From NCBI RefSeq assembly GCF_011764485.1, contig NZ_AP022848.1:2942001-3006000 (forward strand): DNA of 64,000 nt. Reading direction: 5' to 3'. This stretch comes from Bosea sp. ANAM02. Its GTDB lineage: Bacteria; Pseudomonadota; Alphaproteobacteria; Rhizobiales; Beijerinckiaceae. The notes under the pieces were generated by a model. That model worked only from the letters and a program-made list of their open reading frames with translations, made no database searches and had not been told where the DNA came from. Positions 9,083-18,332 of the stretch are shown here, piece after piece; the first letter of the stretch is position 1; each line of letters starts with the position of its first letter. The translations under genes were made by a program, and so were the position numbers.

Positions 9083-9165
9083 CACCGCAGCAGAGATGCT
9101 GCGTCGCCCTCCTTGGGCGTTTCCTCCCTAGACTTGGGCTGCGCTTCCCGCGCGGCCCTTTTTTT
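9083..9165 (+). ncRNA. Candidate trans-acting small RNA of the mmgR/suhB (alpha-r8) type
   Basis: About 83 nt with its own promoter and terminator in a gene-free gap. Structure read from sequence: hairpin 1 GCAGCA-GAGA-TGCTGC (9087-9102), hairpin 2 CGCCC-TCCTT-GGGCG (9105-9119), the single-stranded pyrimidine stretch TTTCCTCCCT (9120-9129), then a 9-bp GC-rich terminator stem (9136-9158) and seven Ts. From what I know of the family, TTTCCTCCCT is the hallmark of alpha-r8 RNAs (mmgR in Sinorhizobium, Rfam suhB); it is complementary to Shine-Dalgarno sequences. mmgR is linked to polyhydroxybutyrate and carbon-storage control. Assignment is by motif memory, not a covariance search; the start is inferred. 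Confidence 0.65.
9136..9165 (+). terminator. Rho-independent terminator of the small RNA
   Basis: Stem GGGCTGCGC / GCGCGGCCC (9136-9144 and 9150-9158, one G-U pair), loop TTCCC, followed by seven Ts (9159-9165). Confidence 0.8.
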
Positions 9166-9181
9166 GTCGGGATGTACGGTT

Positions 9182-9430
9182 CTACCAGCGCCGGCCATAG
9201 CCCCAGGGGCCGCCGAAGGAGGCATCGAAACGATCGAAGCGATGGCGCCGTTCCGCCGCGCGATCGAGGTCGAGCTGCAGCAGGCAGGTCGAGAAGCCCT
9301 CGCTCGGGGCGCGGAAGCCGAAGGAACGGCAACGCTGCTCGTCCAGGGCGCGGTATTCGGCCTCGGTGGTGACGCAGCCGGCCAATGCGAAGGCCAGCAT
9401 CGCGCCGGCCGCAAGCTTGACGATCGTCAT
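9182..9430 (-). CDS. Small lipoprotein, hypothetical
   Basis: 82-residue putative lipoprotein. The start MTIVKLAAGAMLAFALAGC gives a signal peptide ending in the lipobox LAGC, so Cys 19 would carry the lipid anchor. The rest is short, polar and Arg-rich (AEYRALDEQRCRSFGFRAPSEG and a C-terminal GGPWGYGRRW), with two further Cys residues. Many alphaproteobacteria have small lipoproteins of this shape with a YxxLDEQRCxSYG segment, but I know no function. ATG 9430 is chosen because GAGAGGA lies about 8 nt upstream; two upstream ATGs in frame are less likely. It faces the candidate small RNA tail to tail. Confidence 0.75.
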   Translation of the reverse strand: MTIVKLAAGAMLAFALAGCVTTEAEYRALDEQRCRSFGFRAPSEGFSTCLLQLDLDRAAERRHRFDRFDASFGGPWGYGRRW

Positions 9431-9540
9431 CTCGCCTATCCTCTCGTTCATGCCTGTCCTACGCATGATTGTCTTGGCGGTTCCCGCACTCAGCCGAGTG
9501 GGATGGACACCTGGCCATCGTGGGGCAGAACCACCTGATT

Positions 9541-9670
9541 GTCATTCCGGGGCTTCGCGTAGCGAAGAACCCGGAACCCACGACCGGGCGAGCAGCTTAT
9601 GGCGCGATACAGAATGCTCCACCCAGTCGTGGGTTCCGGGTTCGCGCCTGCGGCGCGCCCCGGAATGACA
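9541..9670. repeat. Family B intergenic palindromic repeat
   Basis: Starts TTGTCATTCCGGGGCTTCGC and ends GCCCCGGAATGACAA (two flanking bases on either side belong to the repeat). The inner arms CCCGGAACCCACGACCGGG and the inverse CCAGTCGTGGGTTCCGGG form a long stem. Nearly identical blocks occur at 22391-22521 and 52714-52844. Confidence 0.8.
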
Positions 9671-9710
9671 AGAGCAGCTGCAACCCGCCATAACCAAATG
9701 TCCCTGGCCC

Positions 9711-10571
9711 CTAGCGCGAGAACTTGATCGGCACGCTCAGCGCGATCGCTCCGCCGCCGAGCCCATCCGGGGGGGCAGGGACCGGGCTGGCGCGGCGGAT
9801 CATCGCGACCGCTTCCTGATCCAGCGTCGCGTCGCCCGAGCCACGGACGAGCCGCGCCGACAGCACGCGGCCAGCACGGTCGATGCTGAAGGCGACCTGG
9901 ACCGTGCCGGGGCTGGCGCCGCCGGGGAAGCGCTTATAGCGGTTGAGATGCGCCATCAGCGACCCGCGCCAGCTCGCCGTCGCCGCCGGAGACGGCGATG
10001 AGGCTCCCGCATTGGGGGCCGCGGCGCGCGTCGCGACACGGTCCTGCGCCACCGGCGCGGAGGTCTGCGCGGCTTTCGGCTTGTCGGGGCGGATCGGCTT
10101 CTTCTTCTCGACGATCCTGGGTTTCGGCTTGGGCTTGGGCTTTTCGGGCGGCCTCGGCTTCGGCACCTCCTTCGGCGGCGGCGTCAGCATCGCCGCGGCA
10201 TCCGGAAGCGGCGGCAGTTCGGGAATCCTGATCTCCGGCTCGGGGATAGCGACGGGTTCCGGTTCCGGCGGTGGCTCGATCTCCTTGGGCGGCTCGACCG
10301 GCTCGGGCGGCGGCGGTTCGGGCTCGGGCTGGGCCTCGGCCATCTCGGGGCCGGGCGCGATCTCCTGGGGCGGCGCTTCGGGCGCGACGGCGAGCGGCGC
10401 GAGCTCGATCATCACGGCGGCCGGCGGCGCGCCCATCGCCGCCTCGGCGCGCTGCCAGTTGGCGATGACCCAGCCGGCCGTGCCATGGGCGCTCGCGACC
10501 ACGAAGGCGGCCAGGCTCCAGCGCAGGGCCGCCGGCGCGTAGCGGGAGATCGAGGGGCGTTCCATGCTCAT
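9711..10571 (-). CDS. tonB: TonB-family energy transducer
   Basis: 286-residue periplasm-spanning protein that passes proton-motive energy from ExbB-ExbD to outer-membrane TonB-dependent receptors. One N-terminal membrane helix (about 15-38), then a very Pro/Glu- and Pro/Lys-rich spacer (about 60-165, for example EPEPPPPEPVEPP and KPKPKPKP) and a C-terminal TonB domain (about 205-286) with the typical YKRFP motif and a VRGSGDATLD segment. It overlaps the exbD stop by 4 bp (ATGA), so exbB-exbD-tonB is one operon. No TonB-dependent receptor is in the window; siderophore, haem or cobalamin uptake is likely. Confidence 0.93.
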   Translation of the reverse strand: MSMERPSISRYAPAALRWSLAAFVVASAHGTAGWVIANWQRAEAAMGAPPAAVMIELAPLAVAPEAPPQEIAPGPEMAEAQPEPEPPPPEPVEPPKEIEPPPEPEPVAIPEPEIRIPELPPLPDAAAMLTPPPKEVPKPRPPEKPKPKPKPRIVEKKKPIRPDKPKAAQTSAPVAQDRVATRAAAPNAGASSPSPAATASWRGSLMAHLNRYKRFPGGASPGTVQVAFSIDRAGRVLSARLVRGSGDATLDQEAVAMIRRASPVPAPPDGLGGGAIALSVPIKFSR

Positions 10572-11017
10572 GGCTTGGCCCCCGCAGCAGCCCCCTGCCC
10601 GGTATCCTCGAGTCCGACCAGCGCGATCTTGAGATAGCCGGCATTGCGCAGCAGGTTCATCACGTTCATCAGCTCGCTATAGGCGACGCTGCCATCGGCG
10701 CGCAGGAAGACCCGCTGCTCGCGATCGCTGCCCGTCTTCTGGTCGAGCGCCGCCTGCAGGGCCTCGCGCGGTACGGGGTCATTGCCGAGCGCGAGCGTGA
10801 GATCGCCCTTCACAGTCAGGAACATCGGCGTGTCCGGCCGAGGCTGCGGCTGCGCGTTCGAGACCGGCAGGTCGACCGCGACATCGACCGTCGAGAGCGG
10901 CGCCGCGACCATGAAGATGATCAGCAGGACCAGGATGACGTCGATGAACGGCGTGACATTGATGTCGCTGACCTCGCCGAGATCGCCGTCCTGCGGGTCC
11001 TTGAGGGAGACGCCCAT
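10568..11017 (-). CDS. exbD: Biopolymer transport protein ExbD
   Basis: 149-residue proton-channel subunit of the TonB motor. It has one membrane helix with the essential Asp (residue 26 in DINVTPFIDVILVLLIIF) and a periplasmic domain to the C terminus (LRADGSVAYSELMNVMNLLRNAG). The first codon follows exbB by only 3 bp and the stop overlaps tonB. The C-terminal dozen residues (TGQGAAAGAKP) are a disordered tail. Assignment as TonB-dedicated ExbD rather than TolR rests on the tonB gene next to it. Confidence 0.94.
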   Translation of the reverse strand: MGVSLKDPQDGDLGEVSDINVTPFIDVILVLLIIFMVAAPLSTVDVAVDLPVSNAQPQPRPDTPMFLTVKGDLTLALGNDPVPREALQAALDQKTGSDREQRVFLRADGSVAYSELMNVMNLLRNAGYLKIALVGLEDTGQGAAAGAKP

Positions 11018-11020
11018 GGC

Positions 11021-12076
<1,056 letters not shown>

Positions 12077-12167
12077 CACAAATCAGCCTTCTCTGGAGGA
12101 GCGCCGTGCCGGCTTTCGCCGGCTCCACAGCCCAGATTCCGGCCCCCTGGGTCCGGCAGCTTCCTCA

Positions 12168-12182
12168 TTGGAATCATTACAA
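12168..12182. promoter_or_regulatory. Possible iron-control (ICE/Irr-type) box upstream of exbB-exbD-tonB
   Basis: TTGGAATCATTACAA, an imperfect inverted repeat. It matches about 12 of 15 positions of an ICE-like pattern TTAGAATCATTCTAA as I remember it from Bradyrhizobium-type Irr targets. The distance to exbB (about 90 bp) and the TonB function fit iron control. Inference only. Confidence 0.35.
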
Positions 12183-12209
12183 AAAAAGACTTGCAGCAGC
12201 GATGCTGCA
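12181..12209 (-). terminator. Hairpin with T-run on the minus strand
   Basis: On the minus strand TGCAGCA-TCGC-TGCTGCA (12209-12192), then AGTC and seven Ts (12187-12181). This fits a terminator for the ModE-like/msrC unit upstream, isolating it from exbB; the 4-nt gap before the T-run makes it weaker than a classical one. Confidence 0.45.
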
Positions 12210-12387
12210 TATGCGATACGCCTGTTCGAATCGGGCGATCATGTCAAGGAAAAGCGGCTCGCCGGCCGTGCGCTGCGATGGGCCTCGGCCGCGCGAAATC
12301 AGGCCAGCCCGCGCTTCCCGGCAGCCCTCACATATCCGCTATTCGATGAATGCAAGGCGCCGCTGCTACGGGTCGTGCGGCCGTGGT

Positions 12388-12738
12388 TCAGTTGCGCTCG
12401 GGCCGGTCGATCTCGGCCTGCAAGGCCGTGAGATGCGTAGCAGCAGCCTCCGTCGCAGCCTGCTCGACCGCACGGAAACGCAGGATGAGCACTTCGCCGA
12501 GCGGGGTCAGTTGCGCCCCGCCGCCATTGCGCCCGCCGACCTGGCGCTCGACCACCGGCTTGCCGAACAGCACGTTCAGCTCCTCGACCAGCTCCCAGGC
12601 GCGCCGATAGGACATCTCCATCGCCCGGCCGGCAGCCGAGATCGAGCCATGCGTCGCAATATTCTCGAGCAGCGCGATCTTGCCGGGGCCGATCCGGCCC
12701 TCGGGGTCGAGCTGGATGCGCAGGCTCAGCGAGGGCAC
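12388..12738 (-). CDS. ModE-like winged helix-turn-helix regulator (HTH domain only)
   Basis: About 116 residues, LysR-type DNA-binding domain of the ModE kind. It begins near PSLSLRIQLDPEGRIGPGKI and contains the signature ISAAGRAMEMSYRRAWELVEEL followed by VERQVGGRNGGGAQLTPLGE. Full-length ModE carries molybdate-binding (TOBE/MOP) domains after this; they are absent here, so any molybdate response would have to work differently. Single-domain homologues are common in alphaproteobacteria. GTG 12738 is chosen because it lies just 7 bp after the stop of the upstream msrC-like gene; a longer frame overlapping that gene is open but has poor codon use. Confidence 0.82.
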   Translation of the reverse strand: MPSLSLRIQLDPEGRIGPGKIALLENIATHGSISAAGRAMEMSYRRAWELVEELNVLFGKPVVERQVGGRNGGGAQLTPLGEVLILRFRAVEQAATEAAATHLTALQAEIDRPERN

Positions 12739-12745
12739 CGCGGCC

Positions 12746-13264
12746 TCAGGAGGCTTTGGCGAGGGTCGCCTGCGCGCCCTCGCCACAAGCGGCAAGCCAG
12801 ATCGCCGCGATGCGCTCGATGCCGGTCTGGTCATCGGCGTCGAATCGCGCCGGCGACGGGCTGTCGAGATCGATTACGCCGATGACGCCGTCGCGGCCAT
12901 GCAGCGGCACCACGAGCTCGGAGCGCGAGGCCGCATCGCAGGCGATGTGACCGGGGAAGGCATGGACGTCCTCGACCAGCATCGTACGCCCTTGCGCCAC
13001 GACTGCGCCGCAAACACCCTTTCCGACGGGAATGCGGACGCAGGCCGGCTTGCCCTGGAACGGGCCGAGCACGAGTTCGCCCCCGCGCATGATGTAGAAT
13101 CCGGCCCAGTTCAGGTCCGGCATCATCTGGAACAGCAGGGCCGAGGTGTTGGCGGCGTTTGCGATGGGATCGCTTTCGCCGGCGAGCAGAGCTTCGAGCT
13201 GCCCGGCGAGCTCGCGATAGAACTCAGGCTTGCTGCCGGCTTCGATGCTGCGTGCCTCGAACAT
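12746..13264 (-). CDS. msrC: Free methionine-(R)-sulfoxide reductase (GAF-domain, fRMsr)
   Basis: 172-residue cytoplasmic GAF-domain enzyme that reduces free L-methionine-(R)-sulfoxide with thioredoxin. The family signature is very clear: NWAGFYIM, LVLGPFQGKPACVRIPVGKG with Cys about 84, GVCGAVV with Cys about 94, VEDVHAFPGHIACDAASRSE with the catalytic Cys about 118, and GVIGVIDLDSP. All three redox cysteines are present. It is upstream of the ModE-like gene with a 7-bp gap, so the two are probably one transcript; a functional link to metal or sulfur chemistry is possible but unproven. Confidence 0.9.
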   Translation of the reverse strand: MFEARSIEAGSKPEFYRELAGQLEALLAGESDPIANAANTSALLFQMMPDLNWAGFYIMRGGELVLGPFQGKPACVRIPVGKGVCGAVVAQGRTMLVEDVHAFPGHIACDAASRSELVVPLHGRDGVIGVIDLDSPSPARFDADDQTGIERIAAIWLAACGEGAQATLAKAS

Positions 13265-13455
13265 GATCCTGACGCCTCGCTTGCGTTCGCTCTCGAAATC
13301 CAGCGCCGGTTCCTACCACCATCCTCCCGGCCGCGCCATCGAAGAGGCCCCTTCCCCGCACCCGGCGGATCGTGCCAATCCTCGCGCGCCTCACCGGATC
13401 GGGAATCGGTCTCGAGCGAGGTGCCCGGCGAATCCAGGCTGACGGAGACATCCCG

Positions 13456-14247
13456 ATGAACGACCTGACTGCGAGCCCGCGCCGGACCGACGGCAGCGCC
13501 GGCGATGCCGATTACGGCCGGATCGGCCAGGGCTATGCCTCCTATCGCCAGCCCGAGCCCGCCATCGCCGCGCTGATCGAGGTGGCGCTCGGCCCGGCCC
13601 GGCGCATCCTCAATGTCGGCGCGGGCGCCGGCTCCTACGAGCCGCGCGGCCGCGACATGACGGCGGTCGAGCCCTCCGCCTCGATGCGGGCGCAGCGCCC
13701 GGCCGATATCGTCGCCGCGATCGATGCGACCGCCGAGGCCCTGCCCTTTTCCGACGGGCATTTCGACGCGAGCATGGCGACCTTCACCGTGCATCAATGG
13801 GGAGATCTCGATGCCGGCCTGCGCGAGATGCGCCGGGTGACGCGCGGGCCGATCGCGATCCTGTCCTGCGATCCCGAGCTCGTGCAGGCCTTCTGGCTCA
13901 ACCATTACGCGCCGGAGGTGCTGGCGACCGAAGCGCGGCGCTATCCCTCGCTCGGCCATATCGGCACGGTGCTGGGCGGCGATGTCGAGATCGTCGCGGT
14001 GCCGATCCCGCTCGACTGCAGCGACGGCTTCAACGAGGCCTATTATGGCCGTCCGGAGCTTTTCCTCGATCCGGGCGCGCGCTCAGCCTGCTCCGCCTGG
14101 AGCTTCGTCGGCGAGGCCGCGAACGCCGCCTCGATCGAGCGGCTGCGCCAGGACCTGGAATCGGGAGCCTGGGACGCGCGACATGGCTTCCTGCGACAGC
14201 AACCGAGTTTCGACGGTTCGTTGCGCCTCGTCATCGCACGACCCTGA
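13456..14247 (+). CDS. Class I SAM-dependent methyltransferase
   Basis: 263-residue soluble methyltransferase (type 11 family). Motif I is ILNVGAGAGSYEP (about 50-62), motif II around MTAVEPSASM, and ATAEALPFSDGHFDASMATF covers the post-I/motif IV region; this pattern is typical of small-molecule methyltransferases of the UbiE/COQ5-like superfamily. ATG 13456 starts MNDLTASPRRTDGSAG; the frame is open upstream but crosses no ribosome-binding site. Transcribed away from msrC. The substrate is unknown. Confidence 0.85.
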   Translation: MNDLTASPRRTDGSAGDADYGRIGQGYASYRQPEPAIAALIEVALGPARRILNVGAGAGSYEPRGRDMTAVEPSASMRAQRPADIVAAIDATAEALPFSDGHFDASMATFTVHQWGDLDAGLREMRRVTRGPIAILSCDPELVQAFWLNHYAPEVLATEARRYPSLGHIGTVLGGDVEIVAVPIPLDCSDGFNEAYYGRPELFLDPGARSACSAWSFVGEAANAASIERLRQDLESGAWDARHGFLRQQPSFDGSLRLVIARP

Positions 14248-14388
14248 GCTTGCCGCTTCCACTCAGGACGAGACCGTCATCGCGGGCTTTCCCCGACAAC
14301 AGGCCTCGCCTCGCCAGCGTCCCCATGCGAAACCATATCCCCGACCAGAGCAGACCACCTTGTTTCCAAGGACGTCGGCTCACCCGAT

Positions 14389-14418
14389 AAAAAGCCCGCA
14401 GCGCTCGGCGCTGCGGGC
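14389..14418 (-). terminator. Rho-independent terminator of the small basic secreted protein gene
   Basis: On the minus strand an 11-bp perfect stem GCCCGCAGCGC / GCGCTGCGGGC with a 3-nt loop, followed by five Ts. It lies 24 bp after the stop of the gene at 14442-14723. Confidence 0.85.
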
Positions 14419-14441
14419 GTTTGCAAAGCGACCCGGTGCCG

Positions 14442-14723
14442 TTAGTCGCAGACGCGGGTCGTCCGTCGCACGACACCGCGCCGGGTTTCGCGTTCGGTCG
14501 TCACCGTGCGACAATCCCTGCGGGAATTCGCGCGGCGCCACTCCCGCTCGCGACGACGCTCATAGCGATCGCGCCGCTCCTCGCGGATCTCGCGATCGAT
14601 AGCTCTCTCACGGGGCGAGCGCGGATCGACGCTGACGCCGCCCGGACCGATATTGATCGATTGAGCCTGCGCTCCGCAGCTCAGCAGAATCCCGGCGACC
14701 AGGGCGGGAACAAGACGTTTCAT
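14442..14723 (-). CDS. Small secreted Arg-rich protein, hypothetical
   Basis: 93 residues: a signal peptide (MKRLVPALVAGILLSCGAQAQ), then a strongly charged segment dominated by Arg and Glu (RERAIDREIREERRDRYERR) that may form a helix, and a C-terminal part with two Cys (DCRTVTTERETRR ... TTRVCD), which could form a disulfide. GGAGG lies 7 nt before the ATG and a strong terminator follows, so this is a real single-gene unit. Similar short proteins are widespread in Hyphomicrobiales; function unknown. Confidence 0.8.
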   Translation of the reverse strand: MKRLVPALVAGILLSCGAQAQSINIGPGGVSVDPRSPRERAIDREIREERRDRYERRREREWRRANSRRDCRTVTTERETRRGVVRRTTRVCD

Positions 14724-14878
14724 GGCGTATCCTCCGTTCCCGTCAGCAACGGATCAGGCTTGGATTCGTTCCGAAACAGGACAGCCTGCAGTCTCGCGGG
14801 AGACGTTCGCTCTCACGCTTCGTCGGCCGACGCGCCCCACCCGTGCGACCCAGCGCTCCGGATGTGCCTGAAACGCAA

Positions 14879-14903
14879 AGCGCGCCGGCGGGGCCGGCGC
14901 GCT
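14879..14903 (-). terminator. Terminator hairpin of the aap operon
   Basis: Perfect 11-bp stem AGCGCGCCGGC / GCCGGCGCGCT with a 3-nt loop, 27 bp downstream of aapP; on the minus strand TTTGCGTTT follows. Confidence 0.7.
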
Positions 14904-14930
14904 CGCAAGCGATGACGAAAGATCGCGCGC

Positions 14931-15731
14931 TCAGTGCAGGATCTGGGATAGGAAGAGCTTTGTGCGCTCGTGCTGGGGGTTCTTGAAGAATTCGTCGGGG
15001 GTGTTCATCTCGACGATCTGGCCGGCATCCATGAAGATGACGCGGTCGGCGACCTGGCGGGCGAAGCCCATCTCGTGGGTGACGCAGAGCATGGTCATGC
15101 CCTCGTCGGCCAGCGAGACCATGGTGTCGAGCACCTCCTTGACCATCTCGGGATCGAGCGCCGAGGTCGGCTCGTCGAACAGCATGATCTTCGGGCTCAT
15201 GCACAGCGAGCGCGCGATCGCCACGCGCTGCTGCTGGCCGCCCGAAAGCTGGCCCGGATACTTCGCCGCCTGCTCGGGGATCTTGACGCGCTTGAGATAG
15301 TGCATCGCCACCTCCTCGGCGTCCTTCTTGGGCATCTTCTTCACCCAGATCGGAGCCAGCGTCAGGTTCTCCAGGATCGTCAGATGCGGGAACAGGTTGA
15401 AGTGCTGGAAAACCATCCCGACATCGCGGCGGATCTCGTCGATCTTCTTGAGATCGTTGGTCAGCTCCGTCCCGTCGACGATGATCTGACCCTTCTGGTG
15501 CTCCTCGAGACGGTTGATGCAGCGGATCATCGTCGACTTGCCCGAGCCTGACGGGCCGCAGATGACCAGCTTCTCGCCGCGCTCGACCTTCAGGTTGATG
15601 TCGCGCAGAACGTGGAACTCGCCATACCACTTGTTCACGCCGATCATCTCAACCGCCGTCGCCGTGTTCAAAGCCGTCGGCTTCAGCGCCGCGGGACGCG
15701 TATCGGTCATCTTGGTTTCTGCCATTGCCAT
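14931..15731 (-). CDS. aapP: General L-amino acid ABC transporter ATPase AapP
   Basis: 266-residue ATPase of the polar-amino-acid uptake family. Walker [11 protein letters not shown]-loop [12 protein letters not shown], signature [15 protein letters not shown], Walker [16 protein letters not shown] and the H-loop CVTHEMGF are intact. About 25 residues ([18 protein letters not shown]) precede the usual start of the domain. ATG 15731 is preceded by AGAGGGA at a good distance; ATG 15725 is an alternative. Last gene of aapJ-aapJ2-aapQ-aapM-aapP, starting 14 bp after aapM. In Rhizobium, Aap transports a broad range of L-amino acids in both directions. Confidence 0.95.
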   Translation of the reverse strand: MAMAETKMTDTRPAALKPTALNTATAVEMIGVNKWYGEFHVLRDINLKVERGEKLVICGPSGSGKSTMIRCINRLEEHQKGQIIVDGTELTNDLKKIDEIRRDVGMVFQHFNLFPHLTILENLTLAPIWVKKMPKKDAEEVAMHYLKRVKIPEQAAKYPGQLSGGQQQRVAIARSLCMSPKIMLFDEPTSALDPEMVKEVLDTMVSLADEGMTMLCVTHEMGFARQVADRVIFMDAGQIVEMNTPDEFFKNPQHERTKLFLSQILH

Positions 15732-15745
15732 GGTTGTCGTCCCTC

Positions 15746-17125
15746 TCAGCGTTTTTGGCCGGCGGCGAGGCGCTTCTCGACCGCGATCGAGTAGCGCGAC
15801 ATGCCCCAGCAGCACAGGAAATAGAAGATGGCGGCGAACGCGTAGCCTGTCGAGCGCGTCACCGGCGTCGCCCAGGTCGGATCGATCAGCGTCGCCTCGA
15901 TGGTGCGCAGGAAATCGAAGATGCCGACGATGGCAACCAGCGTCGTATCCTTGAACAGGCCGATGAAGGTGTTGACGATGCCCGGGATCACGATACGCAG
16001 GGCCTGCGGCAGGATGATCAGGCGCATCATCTGCCAGTAGCCGAGGCCGAGCGACATGGCACCCTCGTACTGGCCTTTCGGCATGGCCTGCAGGCCGCCG
16101 CGCACCACCTCCGCCATATAGGCCGCCGCAAAGAGCGCGACGCCAACCAGCGGCCGCAGCAGCCGGTCGGGCGACCATTCCTGCGGCACGAAGAGGGGAA
16201 GCATGGTGTTGGCCATGAAGAGAACGGTGATCAGCGGCACGCCGCGCACGAACTCGATGAAGATCACCGAGATCAGCTGGATCGCCGGCAGCCGCGAGCG
16301 GCGGCCGAGCGCGAGCAGGACGCCGAGCGGCAGCGAGAAGACGATGCCCACCGCGGATATCAGGAAGGTGACGGTCATGCCGCCCCAGAGGCCGGTATCG
16401 ACGCGCGGCAGGCCGATCTTGTCGGCAAGGATCGCGAGCACCCCGAAGACGACGAGCGACATCAGGATCAGCGTCTTCGGCCCGGAGAAGCGCTGCCAGG
16501 CCGGCATCGCCTCCTCGACCGCGAGCTGTCCCTCGCCGATCCAGAACTTCATCAGCCCGGGCGCGAAGGAGACCACCAGATACAGCGCTGCCAGCGCGAC
16601 CGTGACGATGATCAGGAAGCGCAGGAAGCCCTCCGCCGATGCGCCGCCGAGCAGCAGGATGAAGGCGCTCGCCGGCATCACGACGAAGAAGAAGAAGGCG
16701 CCGACCTTCTTCTGCGGAGCCCTGGTCCAGAGCAGCCAGACCACGCCCAGCGCGAACATCACGAAGACGATGTTGACGCGCCAGCGCTCGGTCACCGGGT
16801 AGGAGCCGTAGATGAAGTACTGGGTGCGATCCGCGACATAGGCCCAGCAGGCACCGACCGGCCGCCCGACCTTGTCGGCGAGGCAGGCGTCGCGGTTCGT
16901 GCCGGTCCAGACCGCATCGAGAATGTAGAAACGGACCAGCCCGGGGACCGTGTCGATGACGAACCAGACGCAGAGCAGCGTCAGGATCGCGTTGAGCGGG
17001 CTGGAGAACAGGTTTGCCCTGATCCAGGCCAGCGGGCCGGCGACGGAGAGCGGCGCCGGCTCCTGCGGCAGCGTCTCCTTGCGGACGAAGGCGTAGGGCG
17101 CGTTTTCGGTCGTTGCGTCAGTCAT
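15746..17125 (-). CDS. aapM: General L-amino acid ABC transporter permease AapM
   Basis: 459-residue inner-membrane permease. After an N-terminal cytoplasmic region ([20 protein letters not shown]) come several helices and a periplasmic loop, then the conserved HisMQ-type core starting near [20 protein letters not shown], with the EAA loop around [22 protein letters not shown]. The length and order match AapM of Rhizobium. It starts 10 bp after aapQ ends and is followed by aapP. Confidence 0.95.
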   Translation of the reverse strand: MTDATTENAPYAFVRKETLPQEPAPLSVAGPLAWIRANLFSSPLNAILTLLCVWFVIDTVPGLVRFYILDAVWTGTNRDACLADKVGRPVGACWAYVADRTQYFIYGSYPVTERWRVNIVFVMFALGVVWLLWTRAPQKKVGAFFFFVVMPASAFILLLGGASAEGFLRFLIIVTVALAALYLVVSFAPGLMKFWIGEGQLAVEEAMPAWQRFSGPKTLILMSLVVFGVLAILADKIGLPRVDTGLWGGMTVTFLISAVGIVFSLPLGVLLALGRRSRLPAIQLISVIFIEFVRGVPLITVLFMANTMLPLFVPQEWSPDRLLRPLVGVALFAAAYMAEVVRGGLQAMPKGQYEGAMSLGLGYWQMMRLIILPQALRIVIPGIVNTFIGLFKDTTLVAIVGIFDFLRTIEATLIDPTWATPVTRSTGYAFAAIFYFLCCWGMSRYSIAVEKRLAAGQKR

Positions 17126-17135
17126 CGCGCGGCCC

Positions 17136-18332
17136 TCACCGTTCCACCAGCGCCATGCGCTTGTTGTAGATGTTCATGAACAGCGACGTCACCAGCGAGA
17201 TCGTCAGATAGACCGCCATCGTGATCGCCACGACCTCGACCGCCTGTCCGGTCTGGTTCAGCACCGTGCCGGTGAAGACCTGCACGAGATCGGGATAACC
17301 GATCACCACCGCCAGCGACGAGTTCTTGGTCAGGTTGAGGTAGTTCGAGGTCAGCGGCGGGATGATGACGCGCATCGCCTGCGGGATGACGACGAGCTTC
17401 AGCGTCGGCCCGTTGCGAAGGCCCAGCGCATGGGCCGCCTCGGTCTGGCCTTTCGACACGGCGAGGATGCCGGCGCGCACGACCTCGGCGATGAAGCCCG
17501 CCGTATAAGTGGTCAGACCGATCAGCAGCGCGACGAATTCAGGAAAGATCTGGATGCCGCCGCGCAGGTTGAAGCCGGCGAGCTCCGGATAGATGAAGGA
17601 GACAGGCCGGCCGGTGACGAAATAGACCAGCAGGGGCAGAACCACGATCAGGCCGAGCGCAACCCATCCGATCGGGTACTGCCGGCCGGTCGCCGCCTGC
17701 TGCTTGCGAGCCCAGGAGCGGAAGACGAAGGTCGCAGCGACGCCGATCAGGAACGCCCAGACGATCAGGCTGCCGCCCGGACCGAGCTGCGGATCGGGAA
17801 GGTAGAGGCCGCGGTTGTTGAGCAGCGTCCCACCCGGCAGCGCGATCGACTGGCGCGGGTTGGGCAGCGGTTTCAGCACCGCGTTGTACCAGATGAAGAG
17901 CTGGAGCAGCAGCGGGATGTTGCGGATGCCCTCGACATAGATCATCGCGAGCTTGGCGATCACCCAGTTGTGCGACAGTCGGGCCACGCCGATGAAGAAG
18001 CCGAGGAACGTCGCCAGGACGATGCCGAGCCCCGCGACCAGCAACGTGTTGAGCAGGCCGACGAGGAAAGCGTCGCCATAGGTCGAACCACCGGATGCCG
18101 AAAACGGAATCAGCTTCTGGTTGACGTCGAACCCGGCGGCGTTGTGCCAGAAGCCGAAGCCGGAGGCGATCTTCTGCGCACGCAGGTTCTCGATCGCATT
18201 CGATGCCGCCGACCAGATCAGGAAGGCGACGATCGCCACCAGAGCGATCTGATAGACATAGCCGCGGATCTTCGGGTCGTAGAACAACGACGCCTTGCCG
18301 GGTGATACCTGTTCGCTGGGAATGCTCGACAC
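17136..18332 (-). CDS. aapQ: General L-amino acid ABC transporter permease AapQ
   Basis: 398-residue inner-membrane permease that pairs with AapM. N-terminal helix (YQIALVAIVAFLIWSAASNA), then an internal segment with FGFWHNAAGFDVNQKLIPFS that is typical of AapQ, and a C-terminal HisMQ core with the EAA loop AEVVRAGILAVSKGQTEAAHALG. First permease gene of the operon; 368 bp separate it from the second substrate-binding gene, and this gap contains a hairpin (18516-18535), so its expression may be lower than that of the binding proteins. Confidence 0.95.
   Translation of the reverse strand: MSSIPSEQVSPGKASLFYDPKIRGYVYQIALVAIVAFLIWSAASNAIENLRAQKIASGFGFWHNAAGFDVNQKLIPFSASGGSTYGDAFLVGLLNTLLVAGLGIVLATFLGFFIGVARLSHNWVIAKLAMIYVEGIRNIPLLLQLFIWYNAVLKPLPNPRQSIALPGGTLLNNRGLYLPDPQLGPGGSLIVWAFLIGVAATFVFRSWARKQQAATGRQYPIGWVALGLIVVLPLLVYFVTGRPVSFIYPELAGFNLRGGIQIFPEFVALLIGLTTYTAGFIAEVVRAGILAVSKGQTEAAHALGLRNGPTLKLVVIPQAMRVIIPPLTSNYLNLTKNSSLAVVIGYPDLVQVFTGTVLNQTGQAVEVVAITMAVYLTISLVTSLFMNIYNKRMALVER

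Larger units (their letters stand above)
12077..12387. other. Control region upstream of exbB
   Basis: A 311-bp gap between exbB and the ModE-like gene, both on the minus strand. It contains an Irr-type box candidate (12168-12182) and a hairpin followed by a T-run on the minus strand (12181-12209). Otherwise I see no ORF with coding bias; the short reading frames here have no ribosome-binding site. Confidence 0.5.

Noticed and set aside
12192..12209. Hairpin TGCAGCA-GCGA-TGCTGCA considered as part of a second small RNA
   Set aside because: No promoter with good spacing upstream on the minus strand; better explained as the end of the msrC/ModE-like transcript.
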